From contig CALPKO020000052.1 in assembly GCA_943324165.2 (NCBI GenBank), positions 1 through 7,716 on the forward strand: 7,716 nucleotides of DNA, in the 5' to 3' direction. Origin of the DNA: Bdellovibrio sp. ZAP7. GTDB taxonomy: Bacteria > Bacteroidota > Bacteroidia > Flavobacteriales > Flavobacteriaceae. Shown piece after piece: positions 6,598-7,716 of the stretch. Each line of letters opens with the position of its first letter. Positions within the stretch are counted from its first letter, which is position 1. The notes beneath the pieces were generated by a model. That model saw only the letters and a list, made by a program, of their open reading frames with translations. It did not search any database and was not told where the DNA came from. A program made the translations under genes and the position numbers.

Positions 6598-7716
6598 CTA
6601 AAACATCTCCATCAACTCCAAAGCTTTCCTAATGCTTTTTACATTTTCAAAAGTAAGCAGAAGGCGCAATCCGTTTGGTGTTTGTTTTTCTTTCATCTTG
6701 CAGATGTTGGAGTGTTTTTGAATAAACTGCAAAACCTGATGGAAGTTAGGCGAAGCATAAAATGCCGATTGTTGATCGGACACAAAATAACAAATCATTT
6801 TGCCTTGTTTCATTACTAGTTTTTCCACTCCAAATTTGGTGGCAATCCATTTTATTTTAATAGAGTTTAATAAAGAAACCGCTTGTTTTGGCAAAGCACC
6901 AAATCGGTCGATGAGTTTTTGTTCGTATTCCAAAAGCGTTTTTTCGTCTTTTATCAAACTCAATTCGTTGTACAATTTTAGTCTTTCGGTAATGCTGTTG
7001 ATGTATTCATCTGGAAAAAGCAATTCAAAATCGGTATCGATATTCAAATCTTTTACATATGCTTTTTCGGGTTTTTCTTCGTGTTTGTACAACTCTTTGA
7101 ACTCGTTTTCTTTCAGCTCTTCAATGGCTTCGTTCATGATTTTTTGATAGGTTTCAAAACCAATTTCATTGATAAAACCACTTTGTTCGCCACCCAACAA
7201 ATCGCCCGCACCACGAATCTCTAAATCCTTCATGGCAATGTTGAATCCGCTTCCTAATTCAGAAAATTGCTCTAAAGCTGAAATTCTTTTACGCGCATCA
7301 TCGGTCATCATGTGGTAAGGTGGACAAATAAAATAACAAAAAGCTTTTTTGTTGCTTCGCCCTACTCTACCTCGCATCTGATGCAAATCGGACAAGCCAA
7401 AATTATTGGCGTTGTTGATAAAAATCGTATTCGCATTCGGAACATCCAAACCAGATTCTATAATGGTTGTTGCTACCAAAACATCAAATTCTCCGTTCAT
7501 AAATGCCAACATCAATTCTTCTAATTTTTTACCGTCCATTTGACCGTGACCGATTCCCACTCTTGCGTTGGGCACCAACCGCTGGATCATTCCCGCTACT
7601 TCTTTGATGTTTTCAATTCTATTATTGATAAAAAATACTTGCCCGTTCCTTTGAATTTCATACGAAATCGCATCACGAATCAACTCTTCTGTAAATCCAA
7701 CCACATTGGTTTCTAT
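6598..7716 (-). CDS. mfd: Transcription-repair coupling factor Mfd, C-terminal third (5' partial)
   Basis: Mfd is a DNA translocase that pushes stalled RNA polymerase off lesions and recruits UvrA for nucleotide excision repair. About 372 residues are visible, reading from the right edge (IETNVVGFTEELIRDAI) to TAG at 6598-6600. The frame is still open at the edge, so the GTG at 7704 is an internal Val codon. The second RecA-like lobe shows QVFFINNRIENI, the stretch VLVATTIIESGLDVPNANTI (motif V) and QMRGRVGRS (motif VI, arginine finger). The translocation-linked region follows (ALEQFSELGSGFNIAMKDLE, then IRGAGDLLGGEQSG), and then the C-terminal TRCF domain with FPDEYINSITERLKLY and LIDRFGALP. 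That last domain separates it from RecG, which shares the helicase part. The UvrA- and polymerase-binding parts lie outside the window. It converges on groEL. Confidence 0.96.
   Translation of the reverse strand: METNVVGFTEELIRDAISYEIQRNGQVFFINNRIENIKEVAGMIQRLVPNARVGIGHGQMDGKKLEELMLAFMNGEFDVLVATTIIESGLDVPNANTIFINNANNFGLSDLHQMRGRVGRSNKKAFCYFICPPYHMMTDDARKRISALEQFSELGSGFNIAMKDLEIRGAGDLLGGEQSGFINEIGFETYQKIMNEAIEELKENEFKELYKHEEKPEKAYVKDLNIDTDFELLFPDEYINSITERLKLYNELSLIKDEKTLLEYEQKLIDRFGALPKQAVSLLNSIKIKWIATKFGVEKLVMKQGKMICYFVSDQQSAFYASPNFHQVLQFIQKHSNICKMKEKQTPNGLRLLLTFENVKSIRKALELMEMF

Noticed and set aside
7702..7704. GTG as the start of the minus-strand coding region
   Set aside because: The frame continues to the window edge (IETN before it) and the protein is the last third of Mfd, so this is an internal Val codon.
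6598..7716. RecG as an alternative identity for the minus-strand helicase
   Set aside because: RecG shares the helicase motifs, but the C-terminal TRCF domain seen here is specific to Mfd.

Overview
The window looks like a chromosomal core segment of a Flavobacteriaceae member (Bacteroidota), most likely Flavobacterium or a close relative. The reasons are low GC, A-rich leaders without Shine-Dalgarno sequences, a Bacteroidota-type promoter (TTG-N20-TATCTTTG) and protein sequences typical of that family. The species cannot be fixed from the sequence alone.

Layout, left to right on the plus strand: the 3' half of miaB (tRNA 2-methylthio modification); a compact 504-bp unit holding a GxxExxY/PD-(D/E)XK-type gene between two ~55-bp imperfect inverted repeats; a sigma-54 activator with an AAA+ domain and Fis-type HTH but no sensor domain; lptE (LPS-assembly lipoprotein); an uncharacterised protein with a C-terminal TPR-like segment; secG (Sec translocon subunit) followed by an intrinsic terminator; then groES and groEL, closed by a second strong terminator. 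On the minus strand, the 3' third of mfd (transcription-repair coupling factor) converges on groEL.

The genes from the activator to secG lie close together and look co-directional or operonic, with an envelope theme (LptE, SecG). groESL is a separate chaperonin unit. A sigma-54-like -24 box (TTGGCAC) in the groES leader raises the possibility that the activator encoded upstream, or another one, controls it; the -12 half is poor.

The most unusual item is the GxxExxY unit. Its repeats each carry four CAC-headed half-sites at matching spacing, and it fills the gap between miaB and the activator almost exactly. Removing it would leave an 11-bp spacer, as expected for a tight ancestral operon, so it reads as a small inserted element. 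Two short heptanucleotide arrays, in the leaders of the TPR gene and of groEL, are a second kind of unexplained repeat. Apart from these, the window is ordinary housekeeping sequence.
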